A DNA stretch of 21,640 bases from an uncultured Planctomycetota bacterium (GTDB lineage Bacteria; Planctomycetota; Planctomycetia; Pirellulales; Thermoguttaceae), in assembly GCA_902797455.1 (NCBI GenBank), contig CADBTE010000383.1:1-21640 (forward strand), written 5' to 3'. The notes beneath the pieces were generated by a model. It ran no database searches. It worked only from the letters and a program-made list of their open reading frames with translations, and was not told the DNA's origin. The stretch's first letter is position 1; each line of letters opens with the position of its first letter. Made by a program: the position numbers and the translations under genes. Below, one piece after another: positions 7,372-15,902 of the stretch.

Positions 7372-10300
7372 ATGAGTAACAGCGATTCCAATTACGACCA
7401 GATCAATGATTACAACGCGGTGCGGATTACCCTGGCTGACCCCAACAAAATTCGCGCGGAGTCCAAGGGAGAGGTCAAGAAGCCGGAGACGATCAACTAC
7501 CGTTCGTACAAGCCTGAGAAGGATGGACTCTTCTGCGAGAGGATTTTTGGCCCTCAGCACGACTTCGAGTGCAGCTGCGGAAAGTACCGCGGGATCAAAT
7601 ACAAGGGGATGGTTTGTGATCGGTGCGGGGTCAAGCTTACGACCAGCAAGGTTCGCCGCCAGCGGATGGGGCATATCGACCTGGCCGCGCCCGTGGTCCA
7701 TATCTGGTTCTTCAAGTCGACTCCCTGTCGTCTGGCGAGTATTCTGCCGCTCAAAAGCACGGATCTGGAGAAGATCATCTACTTCAACAGCTACGTGGTG
7801 ACCGAACCAGGAGAGTCCGGACTGAAGGTCGGGGAGCTCCTGAACGAGAAGGAATATGGGGAAGTCTCTTCCGAGTTCCGCAATACTGGCTTTAAGGCCG
7901 AGATGGGAGCCGAGGCCATTCGTACTCTCCTGAAGAATCTCAAAGTCGTCGATGAATCCAAAAAGCTCCGCAAGGAACTCGAGGAGTACGAGAGGAAGGC
8001 GGGGAAGAAGCGGCTCAGAGAAAAGCAGGGGCAAAAGGTTAAAGATCTGGTCAACCATCTGGAGCATATCGAGGATCTGCGCAACTGCGGAAGCGGGAAC
8101 AAGCCCGAGTGGATGGTTTTGGATGTGATTCCCGTGATCCCGCCCGATCTGCGTCCCCTCATTATGCTCGAGAATGGTTCCTTCGCGAGCAGTGACCTCA
8201 ACGATCTGTATCGTCGAATCATTAACCGCAACAACCGGCTCAAAAAGCTCATCGACCTAAACGCGCCCGAGGTCATTGTCAAGAACGAGAAGCGGATGCT
8301 CCAGCAGGCCGTTGACGCGCTCATCGACAATAAGCGCGTGAAGCGGTCGCTCCTCGGCCAGTCCTCCCGTCCGCTCAAATCGCTCACCGATCTTATCACC
8401 GGGAAACAAGGCCGTTTCCGGGAGAACCTCCTCGGCAAGCGTGTCGACTACTCCGCCCGCAGCGTGATTGTGGTTGGTCCGTACCTCCGTCTTCATCAGT
8501 GCGGCATCCCCAAAAAGATCGCGCTGGAACTCTATCAGCCGTTCATCATTCGTCGTCTCAAAGATCTTCAGCACGCCGATACCATCAAGAGCGCCAAGAA
8601 GATGCTCGAGCGCAGGGACGAGGAGGTCTGGGATATTCTCGAAGAGGTGATTCAGAATCATCCGGTTCTTCTCAACCGCGCGCCGACCCTCCACCGTATG
8701 GGGATTCAGGCCTTCGAACCGGTACTGGTCGAGGGGAACGCAATCAAACTCCACCCGCTGGTCTGCAAAGGGTTCAACGCCGACTTTGACGGAGACCAGA
8801 TGGCGGTTCACCTTCCGCTGTCGATCGAGGCGCAGGTTGAGGCTCATACCCTGATGCTTTCGACAAACAACATCTTTAGTCCCGCCAACGGCCGTCCGAT
8901 CATCAGTCCGTCACAAGACATGGTGATGGGGTGCTACTATATCACCATTGCCCTCGACAATATGAAGGGGGAGGGGATGGTCTTCTCCAGCAAAGATGAG
9001 GTTCTCCTGGCCTATTCGCTGGGGAAGGTTCATCTTCAGGCCAAGATCAAGGTCCGAATGGCGAAGAACCGCTGGATTGAGTCGAAGGGGGACAAGAACA
9101 ACCCCGACTCCCGCCGGAAGATGGTGACCGAGGGGGAACTCTTCGAAACGACCCCGGGAAGAATCATCTTTAACGAGATTCTCTCCGACGGAATGCCCTT
9201 CTACAATGTCAATCTCCGCAGCAGCGAGCTGGCCGGCGTGATCAGTGACTGCCACGAGTATCTCGGCCGAAAGGCGACGATTGACCTTCTCGACCGCATG
9301 ATGCGTATCGGCTTCGAGGAAAGTACCAAGAGTGGTCTTTCCTTCGCGACGGACGACTTGATCACACCGCCCGAGAAGAAAGAGATTCTCGATCAGGCCG
9401 AGCGGGAGGTGAAGAAGCTCCACAATATGTTTGAGCAAGGTTTCCTCAACGAGAATAAGCGCAAGAACGACACGATCGACATCTGGACCAAGGCCGGTGA
9501 CACCATCACTGAAAAGATGATGGAGGGGCTCAAGAACGATAAGCGTACCGATAGGTACGTGGGGTACGTCAATCCGATCTACTTGATGAAAGACTCCGGC
9601 GCTCGTGGCGGTCAGGAGCAGATCCGTCAGCTGGCTGGGCTTCGCGGCCTGATGGCCAAACCGAACGGCGAAATCATCGAGACCCCGGTGAAGGCCAACT
9701 TCCGTGAGGGACTCAACGTTCTGGAGTACTTCAGCTCCACGCACGGCGCTCGCAAGGGGTTGGCCGATACGGCGCTTAAGACGGCCGAATCGGGTTACCT
9801 GACCCGCAAGCTCATCGACGTTTCACAAAACGCCGTCATCACGATGTACGACTGCGGGACGAAAGAAGGAATCATCAAGGGGGTTATTTTCGAAGGTGAC
9901 CGAATCTCTGTTCCGATCTCCGACATCATCATCGGCCGTGTTTCCCGCCAGAATATCACCGATATTGCCACCGACGAGATTGTCGTTCACGAAAACGAGA
10001 TGATCACCGCGCCGATCGCCAAGCGTATCGAGGAGATGGGGATATCCCGAATCAAAGTCCGTTCGCCGCTCACCTGCGAGGCGCCGCTCGGTATCTGCGC
10101 CATGTGCTACGGAATGGACCTGTCGACCAGCCGCCTGGTTGAGGAGGGGATGGCGGTCGGGATCATCGCCGCTCAGTCGATCGGCGAGCCGGGTACTCAG
10201 CTGACGATGCGTACGTTTCACATCGGAGGGACGGCGTCGCACAGCGCCGAGAGCAATTTCGTCAAGACGCAGTTCGCGGGAAAGGTGCGGTTCGTCGGCA

Positions 10301-11832
10301 TGGAGGTGGTCAAGAGCAAGGATGTTGAAAATGATGTGGAGATCACGCGGGTGTTCAGCTGCAAGCCCGATGGCGGTGTGACCATTATGACCCAGCATGG
10401 CGCCAGGTATACCTACAACATTCCCGAGGGGGCTGAGATGGTAGTTGAGGAAGGGGACGAAGTCCAGAAGGGTGACACCCTCTGTACCTTTGACCCGCAC
10501 TTGAGGATGAATCTCGCTCCGAAAAACGGCGTGGTTCATTTCGAGGGGATTATCGAGGGGGTCAACGCTGAGGTGAACCCGGCTACCGGCAAGCTGAAGA
10601 TCAAGTCGAAGATCCAAAAGAACCCGAAGATCTACCTCACCGATAAAAAGGGAAAAATTTTCAAAGGGACCGAACGCGATGTCCCCGCGAACTCTGAAAT
10701 CAAGGTGGATGACGGAGACAATGTCACGAAGGGGACGCTGCTCTTCACGACCCCGAAGAGCGTCGCCGGAACCAAAGATATCACCAGCGGTCTTCCTCGA
10801 GTGACCGAGCTGTTCGAAGCCCGAACACCGAAGAATCCCGCGATTATCGCCGAGATCGCTGGTGTGGTGAAAGAGATCAAAGAAACTACCCGCGGCAAAA
10901 AGGTTGTCACCATTCATCCCAATGACGTGGAGGGCGATGAGTCCGATGTCGAGCAAGAGATCCCTGTGTCGAAGAGTCTCGTGGTGAAAGAGGGAGACGA
11001 GGTCAAAGAGGGACAGCTCTTGACCGACGGCCACAAGACCCCGCAAGATATTCTTCGCATTCAGGGGAGAGAGGCGCTTCAGACCTACTTGATCAACGAG
11101 GTACAGGAGGTCTACCGCGGTCAGAACGTTCGGATCAACGACAAGCACATCGAGATCATCGTCACTCAGATGCTTCGCCGGCAAAAGGTTCGCTCCGCCG
11201 GGGATACCGATCTGATTCGGACAAAACTGGTCGACAAGCGCAAGGTCGCTCAGAAGAACCAGGAGATTCTTGACAGTGTTAAGATTCTCGATCCGGGCGA
11301 CTCCTTCTTCCAGGAGGGGGATGTCGTTCCGCGCGCTATCTTCGAGAAAAAAGAGGACGAACTCGAGGCGGAAGGGAAGCGGGTTCCGAAGGCGAAGGAC
11401 GCGGAGCCGGCCAAGGTCGTGGACGAGCTTCTGGGGATCACCAAAGCTGCCGTTTTGAGCGAGAGTTTCATTTCGGCGGCGAGCTTTCAGGAGACCACCA
11501 AGGTTCTTACCAAGGCGGCTCTGGAGGGGAGGGAAGACCACCTGGAAGGGCTCAAAGAGAACGTGATCCTCGGTCGACTGATTCCGGCCGGTACCGGATT
11601 CCAGAAGTATCGGGACGCCCAGTGGCGTCATTATCCCGAAGTTGCCGATCGGGCGACGCACTTCGGTTATGCCTCGCAGCCGCACAGTTACGCTCTTCTC
11701 CAGGAAGAGTACAGTGCCTCGACCGAGGCGGGTGCCGCCGATACCGGCGGAGGATTCGCTCCGGTGGCTGACGAGATCCCTGAAAAGCCCGCCGACAGCG
11801 GGGAGAATGAAAGCGGCTCGGCTGCTGAATAA
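7372..11832 (+). CDS. rpoC: DNA-directed RNA polymerase subunit beta'
   Basis: RpoC, 1486 residues, carries the magnesium-binding active site of RNA polymerase. The N-terminal zinc site is CxC...CxxC (Cys67, 69, 82, 85). The catalytic motif NADFDGDQ lies at 469-476, with Asp471, 473 and 475 as the metal ligands. The second zinc site is formed by YDCGTKEG and CEAPLGICAMCYG. The SIGEPGTQLTMRTFHIGG segment (bridge and trigger region) and the conserved C-terminal run ending NVILGRLIPAGTGF are all present. Length falls in the normal bacterial range, with no large insertion seen. The final 40 or so residues are an acidic Ala/Gly/Glu-rich tail. The gene ends at a strong bidirectional terminator; no rpsL or rpsG follows. 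Confidence 0.97.
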   Translation: MSNSDSNYDQINDYNAVRITLADPNKIRAESKGEVKKPETINYRSYKPEKDGLFCERIFGPQHDFECSCGKYRGIKYKGMVCDRCGVKLTTSKVRRQRMGHIDLAAPVVHIWFFKSTPCRLASILPLKSTDLEKIIYFNSYVVTEPGESGLKVGELLNEKEYGEVSSEFRNTGFKAEMGAEAIRTLLKNLKVVDESKKLRKELEEYERKAGKKRLREKQGQKVKDLVNHLEHIEDLRNCGSGNKPEWMVLDVIPVIPPDLRPLIMLENGSFASSDLNDLYRRIINRNNRLKKLIDLNAPEVIVKNEKRMLQQAVDALIDNKRVKRSLLGQSSRPLKSLTDLITGKQGRFRENLLGKRVDYSARSVIVVGPYLRLHQCGIPKKIALELYQPFIIRRLKDLQHADTIKSAKKMLERRDEEVWDILEEVIQNHPVLLNRAPTLHRMGIQAFEPVLVEGNAIKLHPLVCKGFNADFDGDQMAVHLPLSIEAQVEAHTLMLSTNNIFSPANGRPIISPSQDMVMGCYYITIALDNMKGEGMVFSSKDEVLLAYSLGKVHLQAKIKVRMAKNRWIESKGDKNNPDSRRKMVTEGELFETTPGRIIFNEILSDGMPFYNVNLRSSELAGVISDCHEYLGRKATIDLLDRMMRIGFEESTKSGLSFATDDLITPPEKKEILDQAEREVKKLHNMFEQGFLNENKRKNDTIDIWTKAGDTITEKMMEGLKNDKRTDRYVGYVNPIYLMKDSGARGGQEQIRQLAGLRGLMAKPNGEIIETPVKANFREGLNVLEYFSSTHGARKGLADTALKTAESGYLTRKLIDVSQNAVITMYDCGTKEGIIKGVIFEGDRISVPISDIIIGRVSRQNITDIATDEIVVHENEMITAPIAKRIEEMGISRIKVRSPLTCEAPLGICAMCYGMDLSTSRLVEEGMAVGIIAAQSIGEPGTQLTMRTFHIGGTASHSAESNFVKTQFAGKVRFVGMEVVKSKDVENDVEITRVFSCKPDGGVTIMTQHGARYTYNIPEGAEMVVEEGDEVQKGDTLCTFDPHLRMNLAPKNGVVHFEGIIEGVNAEVNPATGKLKIKSKIQKNPKIYLTDKKGKIFKGTERDVPANSEIKVDDGDNVTKGTLLFTTPKSVAGTKDITSGLPRVTELFEARTPKNPAIIAEIAGVVKEIKETTRGKKVVTIHPNDVEGDESDVEQEIPVSKSLVVKEGDEVKEGQLLTDGHKTPQDILRIQGREALQTYLINEVQEVYRGQNVRINDKHIEIIVTQMLRRQKVRSAGDTDLIRTKLVDKRKVAQKNQEILDSVKILDPGDSFFQEGDVVPRAIFEKKEDELEAEGKRVPKAKDAEPAKVVDELLGITKAAVLSESFISAASFQETTKVLTKAALEGREDHLEGLKENVILGRLIPAGTGFQKYRDAQWRHYPEVADRATHFGYASQPHSYALLQEEYSASTEAGAADTGGGFAPVADEIPEKPADSGENESGSAAE

Positions 11833-11856
11833 GCCTCTTTTAAGCGTCCGGATCCC

Positions 11857-11895
11857 GAACAAAAAACCGCCCCTTTAAGGGGCGGTTTTTTGTTC
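11857..11895. terminator. Bidirectional terminator between rpoC and the convergent operon
   Basis: A perfect 19-bp inverted repeat with a single central base contains a GC-rich core (CCGCCCC/GGGGCGG) flanked by six A on one side and six T on the other. It therefore gives a hairpin plus T-run on both strands. It lies 25 bp after the rpoC stop and 25 bp from the stop of the thioesterase gene. Confidence 0.93.
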
Positions 11896-11920
11896 AGTGG
11901 GCCTGCTGTTTTCAACGGGT

Positions 11921-12343
11921 TCAGGACTCTTGTTCGCGGCTTTCTTTGGGAGGGGGAAGAAGATAGCCGCGACCGACAAACAGGGCCAAAAGGTTCTGTT
12001 TATCGTCGGTAACACGAACCTCGCAAACGGAGAATCGTCCGGTTCGGGAAACTTCTTTGGCCTCGGCGAAGATGGTACCGCTTTTGACCGACTTGAGAAA
12101 CGAGATGGTCGTATCGATCCCAATCATGGGGGTGTCCCAATTCCCGGCGGCCGCGAAGGTGAAATCGGCGATAGAGTAGAGAACCCCTCCCTGAACGACT
12201 CCAAGGCCGTTGAGGTGATTGTCGCGCAGCAGAAGCGAGCTGCGGGCAAAACCGACGCCGGCCTCTTCCAGGCGAATTCCAATCAGGTCACAGATGAAAC
12301 GGTCTTTTTTCATGCGGGCAATCTGGGGGCTATCCGCGGACAT
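11921..12343 (-). CDS. PaaI-type hotdog-fold thioesterase
   Basis: This 140-residue protein has the layout of single-domain 4HBT/PaaI-type acyl-CoA thioesterases. The central motif LNGLGVVQGGVLYSIADFTFAAA (residues 44-66) corresponds to the NGxG...HGG...AD helix, with Asn45, Gly52-Gly53 and Asp60 visible. His of the common HGG is replaced by Gln51, a variation also seen in relatives. The later strands (TISFLKSVKSGTIFAEAKEV, FSVCEVRVTD) fit the hotdog sheet. Substrate is not predictable. The start at 12343 is supported by GAGGTG about nine bases upstream; the open frame extends to 12625 but that part overlaps thyX in another frame. It is the last gene of a protease-thyX-thioesterase operon, 40 bp after thyX. 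Confidence 0.82.
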   Translation of the reverse strand: MSADSPQIARMKKDRFICDLIGIRLEEAGVGFARSSLLLRDNHLNGLGVVQGGVLYSIADFTFAAAGNWDTPMIGIDTTISFLKSVKSGTIFAEAKEVSRTGRFSVCEVRVTDDKQNLLALFVGRGYLLPPPKESREQES

Positions 12344-12383
12344 GGGAAAACACCTCGCTGTTTTTCGATGGGGATGGAAGGAA

Positions 12384-13286
12384 CTACTTAAGAATGCCGA
12401 GAGTTCGCAGCTTTTGACGGCACTCATCCCGCTCGCGGCAGCGCTCAAGCCCCTGCCAGCGTGGATCCTGCACTTGGAGAAAATCTTCCTCGGTGGCGGG
12501 GGTCCGGCCCGCCAGGCGCCGAATAACCCCCTGGTCGAGCGCGGTGAGGTGGAGCGAGTTGAGATTGTAGTCGAGAAACGCCTCGTACGAGACGGGGAAG
12601 AGAACGCGAATAATCTTTTCGCCAATGGTCGTGGCGTACTGGACGATCTCCCACTGCGCGTGTGACTCCATTCTCAGCGAGAGAAAATGGAAAAGGTTAT
12701 GCAGATCACACTTCCAATACGCTTCGGTGTAGGTGGAAAGAGGGAGATCTTTGCGCGCCTGTTCCCGAGCGATACCCGCGTCGATCCTCTTTTGATACAA
12801 AGCGCGGGCAGCCTCGTGGAACGCTCTTTCCTCTTCGCTGAAAGCCGATCCCCGCTCAGGGGGAAGGAAACCGTCGCTTCCCTGCCGATTGCTCGCCGTC
12901 TGGATTCGCCAGCCGTCATTTTCGATGGTGTAGGCGGCGTCGATCGCGACAGAGTATCTTGTGCTGTACTCGTTGACCGAGGCGGTTCGGTGACGAATCC
13001 ACTGGCGCCAAGTGTCCATCGGAACGCGGACAAGGAGCTTGACCTCGGCCATTTCGAAGGGGGTCGTGTGCCGGTGACGCATCAGGTAACGAAGAAGCGC
13101 TTCGTCAGTCGATATGGCCCGCGTTCCGGCGCCGTAGCTGACCCTGGCTGCCTGAGCAATCGCCGAATCGCTCCCCATCCAATCGACCAGACAGACAAAA
13201 CCGTCGTTCAGAAGAGGGAATTTCTTCCAGCGGAGGGCTTCTCCGGCGGCTGACGGATCGATCGCGCGCTGCTCATCGGCGGACAT
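12384..13286 (-). CDS. thyX: Flavin-dependent thymidylate synthase ThyX
   Basis: ThyX makes dTMP from dUMP using methylene-tetrahydrofolate, FAD and NADPH. The diagnostic motif RHRTASVNEYSTRYS lies at residues 98-112 and fits the RHRxxSxNExSxRYS pattern. Further family segments are RHRHTTPFE (70-78), REQARKDLPLSTYTEAYWKCDLHNLFHFLSLR (174-205) and SHAQWEI (208-214). At 300 residues it is slightly longer than compact ThyX proteins, with a C-terminal extension of about 50 residues. The ATG at 13286 lies five bases after the stop of the upstream protease gene, with GGGAGA overlapping that gene's end, so the two are translationally close and co-transcribed. ThyA is not seen in the window. Confidence 0.96.
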   Translation of the reverse strand: MSADEQRAIDPSAAGEALRWKKFPLLNDGFVCLVDWMGSDSAIAQAARVSYGAGTRAISTDEALLRYLMRHRHTTPFEMAEVKLLVRVPMDTWRQWIRHRTASVNEYSTRYSVAIDAAYTIENDGWRIQTASNRQGSDGFLPPERGSAFSEEERAFHEAARALYQKRIDAGIAREQARKDLPLSTYTEAYWKCDLHNLFHFLSLRMESHAQWEIVQYATTIGEKIIRVLFPVSYEAFLDYNLNSLHLTALDQGVIRRLAGRTPATEEDFLQVQDPRWQGLERCRERDECRQKLRTLGILK

Positions 13287-13291
13287 AAAGA

Positions 13292-15556
13292 CTATCTCCC
13301 GAGGAAATTAAGGACGCTTCCTGACTTCTCTTTTTCAAAGACGATGTTTTTGCTGGCGAGGATGTTCAGATAATCGGAAGTGATATTTAGGACCTCGTCG
13401 AGGTAGTAATCACGGGTGATTTCAGACGAATTGCGGATCACCTTCTCGATCTTCTCTTCTTCCTCTTTGTCGGAATCGAGTTTCTCCAGTTCGGCGAAAT
13501 ACTTTTCGCGGTTCAGCGACGTGGTTTTCTTCGATTTGTATTGGTCGTAGAGAGAGATTTTCTCTTCCACCTTGATGAAATCGGGGGACTTCGCCGTACG
13601 ATCTTCCGAGAGCTTCGCCAGCGCCGCGACGATTTCGGGGGTGACGTAATTGAACGTGGGGAGATACTTCGCCGGCTGAATCTTTTCGAGTTTCAGCGGG
13701 TTGTCGAGATCCGACTCTCCGATCCCCTCAAGATGGCCGGTGAGCGACGGAATGACGACGTCGGAGGGGATGCCGCGGATCTGCGAGGTGTCACCGCCCG
13801 GGAGCCAGAATCCCTGGACCGTGACTTTGATCATTCCGAGATTCGGGGCTTCCTCGAGCATAGAGCCGAAGAGCAGATCCGCGATCGGGGTGACCGACTG
13901 GACCGAGCCCTTGCCGTGGGTGGTTTTGTCGCCGACGACCAGGCCGCGGTGGTAGTCTTTAATAGCGCCGGCGAAAATCTCGGAGGCGCTCGCCGAAAAG
14001 CGGCTGGTGAGAACCACCAGCGGGCCTCCCCAGGAGATCCCCGGATCGGGGTCGTTGTGGAAGATAACCGAGTCTTTGTCACCTCGGCGGTGCGGATCGG
14101 GTTTGACCTGAACGACCGTTCCTCCCTCAACGAACAGACCGGTGAGCGAAATCGCCTCGGGAAGGATGCCGCCGCCGTTGAGGCGCAGATCCACGACACA
14201 GGCATCGACCTTCTCGCGAACGAACTGGTCGAGAATCACTTGGACATCATGAACCGTTCCGTGAGCTTCGGTCTCGCCTCGGCGCAGCGCGTCGGTATCA
14301 AGATAGAAACTCGGCAGGTCGATAACACCGATCTTGTAGGGAGTACCGTCGGGACGCTGTCCGGCCTGGAAAATCTCCCCTTTCGCGGCGCTGTCATCCA
14401 GGTCGATTCGATCGCGGACGATCTTGATGATGCGGTTCCCCGGAATCACCTGAAGGCGGACAACGGTCCCTCCTTTACCGCGGATCTTGTCAACGACATC
14501 GGAGAGTTTCATGTCGACCACGTCTTCTATCGGGCCGCTTTCACCTTGGCCGACGCCAATGATCCGATCACCCACGGCAAGTTCTCCCTGCTTTTGCGCG
14601 GGGGACCCTTTGACGATCTCTTTGACTTGGGTGTAGCCGTCTTCCCAACCGAGCGTGGCGCCGATCCCCTCGAAGTTCAGACTCATCTGGATATTGAAGT
14701 TCTCGTAAGATTTCGGCGAGAGGTAGCTTGTATGTGGATCGTAGACGTTGGCGATAGCGGTCAGCGCGATTTCGAGGACGTCATCGTTGGACGTTTGACG
14801 CATCCGCTTCTGGAAGCTGCTGTACCGACGATGAAGACGTTCGACCGGAGTCTCGTCCGCCCACGGATTGGGGGCCGCTTCGGCGTTTGACTGGGCCGTA
14901 TCGTCCTGCTCTTTGTTTTTCTCTTTCTTTTCTTCGTCCCGCTTGTCGGCCTCTAGGGAGAGAATCTCGAATTTGACCCGTTTTCTCCATCGGTCGGCCA
15001 CTTCGGCGTCATCTTTGGGGAAGGTGAGGAGGTCTTTATCACGGACAATCTCTTCGTCTACCGTGAAGTCGAACGGCCCGTCGAGAATCTGCTGCGCCAG
15101 GGCACATCGCTCGTCGACTCGGGTGAGGTAGACATTGTAGATCGTAAACGCGGGAGAGAGGTCTCCCTTGCGGGCCAAAATGGCGAAGGAATCGCGATAT
15201 TTCGCCTGGAAGGTCTGAACGTCGCCGGCGGTGAAGTAGAGCTTCATCGGGTCGATTGCCTTGATATACAGATCGAACGCTTGCTGGGAGACGGTAGTGT
15301 CGATTCGGCGCTGCGAGAAGTGGCGTCCCTCGAGGATGCGGGCGAAGTTGATCACAATGCTCTTGTCGCGGGCGGTCGGTTCGAGGAGACGATTCGTCGA
15401 GGGGGGATTGTCCGTCTGAGACTGGGGGGCAGGCGCGGTCGCCGGCTGCGCCGAAACAATGGCGGTCCCCAAGAGGACCAGGGCCATAAGAACAAGCCCG
15501 ATACCGGTTCGTGAAGCGGGGAAACACCCGCGCTGATTCCGCTGCGAATCCTTCAT
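13292..15556 (-). CDS. prc: Periplasmic Prc/Tsp-type C-terminal-processing protease (S41 family)
   Basis: This protein of about 754 residues (756 from the alternative GTG at 15562) has a signal peptide or anchor at about 20-39, an N-terminal helical domain (60-270), a PDZ domain (about 295-385) and an S41 catalytic core. The core has RFSASASEIFAGAIKDY with the catalytic Ser expected at 525 (numbering from GTG) and GDKTTHGKGSVQ with Lys551, the Ser-Lys dyad of the family. A C-terminal region of about 100 residues fits the Prc rather than the shorter CtpA type. A highly charged Lys/Glu stretch (205-220) interrupts the N-terminal domain. Such enzymes degrade or trim envelope proteins from the C-terminus. 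The ATG at 15556 is preferred because GAGGTGAT precedes it. It heads the operon with thyX and the thioesterase gene. Confidence 0.93.
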   Translation of the reverse strand: MKDSQRNQRGCFPASRTGIGLVLMALVLLGTAIVSAQPATAPAPQSQTDNPPSTNRLLEPTARDKSIVINFARILEGRHFSQRRIDTTVSQQAFDLYIKAIDPMKLYFTAGDVQTFQAKYRDSFAILARKGDLSPAFTIYNVYLTRVDERCALAQQILDGPFDFTVDEEIVRDKDLLTFPKDDAEVADRWRKRVKFEILSLEADKRDEEKKEKNKEQDDTAQSNAEAAPNPWADETPVERLHRRYSSFQKRMRQTSNDDVLEIALTAIANVYDPHTSYLSPKSYENFNIQMSLNFEGIGATLGWEDGYTQVKEIVKGSPAQKQGELAVGDRIIGVGQGESGPIEDVVDMKLSDVVDKIRGKGGTVVRLQVIPGNRIIKIVRDRIDLDDSAAKGEIFQAGQRPDGTPYKIGVIDLPSFYLDTDALRRGETEAHGTVHDVQVILDQFVREKVDACVVDLRLNGGGILPEAISLTGLFVEGGTVVQVKPDPHRRGDKDSVIFHNDPDPGISWGGPLVVLTSRFSASASEIFAGAIKDYHRGLVVGDKTTHGKGSVQSVTPIADLLFGSMLEEAPNLGMIKVTVQGFWLPGGDTSQIRGIPSDVVIPSLTGHLEGIGESDLDNPLKLEKIQPAKYLPTFNYVTPEIVAALAKLSEDRTAKSPDFIKVEEKISLYDQYKSKKTTSLNREKYFAELEKLDSDKEEEEKIEKVIRNSSEITRDYYLDEVLNITSDYLNILASKNIVFEKEKSGSVLNFLGR

Positions 15557-15649
15557 TATCACCTCGACCTAAAAATATTATCCGGTTAAGACCGCGGACG
15601 CGCGATCCTTTGATAGTTGCCGTTCGTTTCGCGCTGTTTCTGTCATTTT

Positions 15650-15686
15650 GTGAGGGGGGAGTGCCTCCCCCCGACGGCTCCCTCAC
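15650..15686 (-). promoter_or_regulatory. GC-rich leader hairpin with alternative pairing
   Basis: GGGGGGAG (15654-15661) and CTCCCCCC (15665-15672) form a perfect 8-bp stem with a 3-nt loop. GTGAGGG (15650-15656) can instead pair with CCCTCAC (15680-15686); the two pairings share bases. In the minus-strand transcript this lies in the leader of the protease gene, close to the predicted start. A regulatory switch or a stabilising 5' structure are both possible. Confidence 0.35.
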
Positions 15687-15709
15687 GTCTGTCGAAAAGG
15701 GCCCTGATT

Positions 15710-15738
15710 GGTATAACGATTTTCGAGGCGCGGGGCAA
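15710..15738 (-). promoter_or_regulatory. Possible promoter of the protease-thyX-thioesterase operon
   Basis: On the minus strand TTGCCC (15733-15738) and TATACC (15710-15715) are 17 bp apart, each matching the consensus at 4/6. The expected start is near 15703, giving a leader of about 147 nt. Confidence 0.35.
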
Positions 15739-15823
15739 GATAGATCGACAGAAAAAACCTCTTAAATATCCTTTCGGGGGCGCGGCATCAGCAAAAATCA
15801 ACACAAAGAACAGCTTTCCGGAT

Positions 15824-15845
15824 GGCGTCCAAAGGGATGGACGCC
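15824..15845. terminator. 8-bp hairpin downstream of prs
   Basis: GGCGTCCA and TGGACGCC form a perfect 8-bp stem with loop AAGGGA. Four T follow on the plus strand but no T-run follows on the minus strand, where prs ends about 58 bp earlier. It may be a 3'-end stabilising structure or a weak terminator of prs. Confidence 0.35.
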
Positions 15846-15902
15846 TTTTGGGAGGAAAGCCGTGACCGTCTTAAGTGTTTCGCGGCGCGGGTGAAGCCGG
15901 CA

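Larger units (their letters stand above)
15557..15902. other. Gene-free region between prs and the protease operon
   Basis: This 346-bp stretch separates two minus-strand genes. It contains a probable promoter for the protease operon (15710-15738), a GC-rich hairpin with a competing partner in the expected leader (15650-15686), and a perfect 8-bp hairpin at 15824-15845. Short plus-strand frames here show no protein character. Confidence 0.5.

Noticed and set aside
9823..11862. 679-codon frame antisense to rpoC
   Set aside because: Opposite an unambiguous rpoC; no recognisable protein, and it runs into the terminator region.
12344..12625. 94-residue N-terminal extension of the thioesterase
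   Set aside because: It overlaps thyX in another frame and is Ser/Arg-rich; the hotdog domain and ribosome-binding site support the start at 12343.
13541..14890. 449-codon frame antisense to the S41 protease
   Set aside because: The minus-strand protease has PDZ and catalytic motifs; the plus-strand frame has none.
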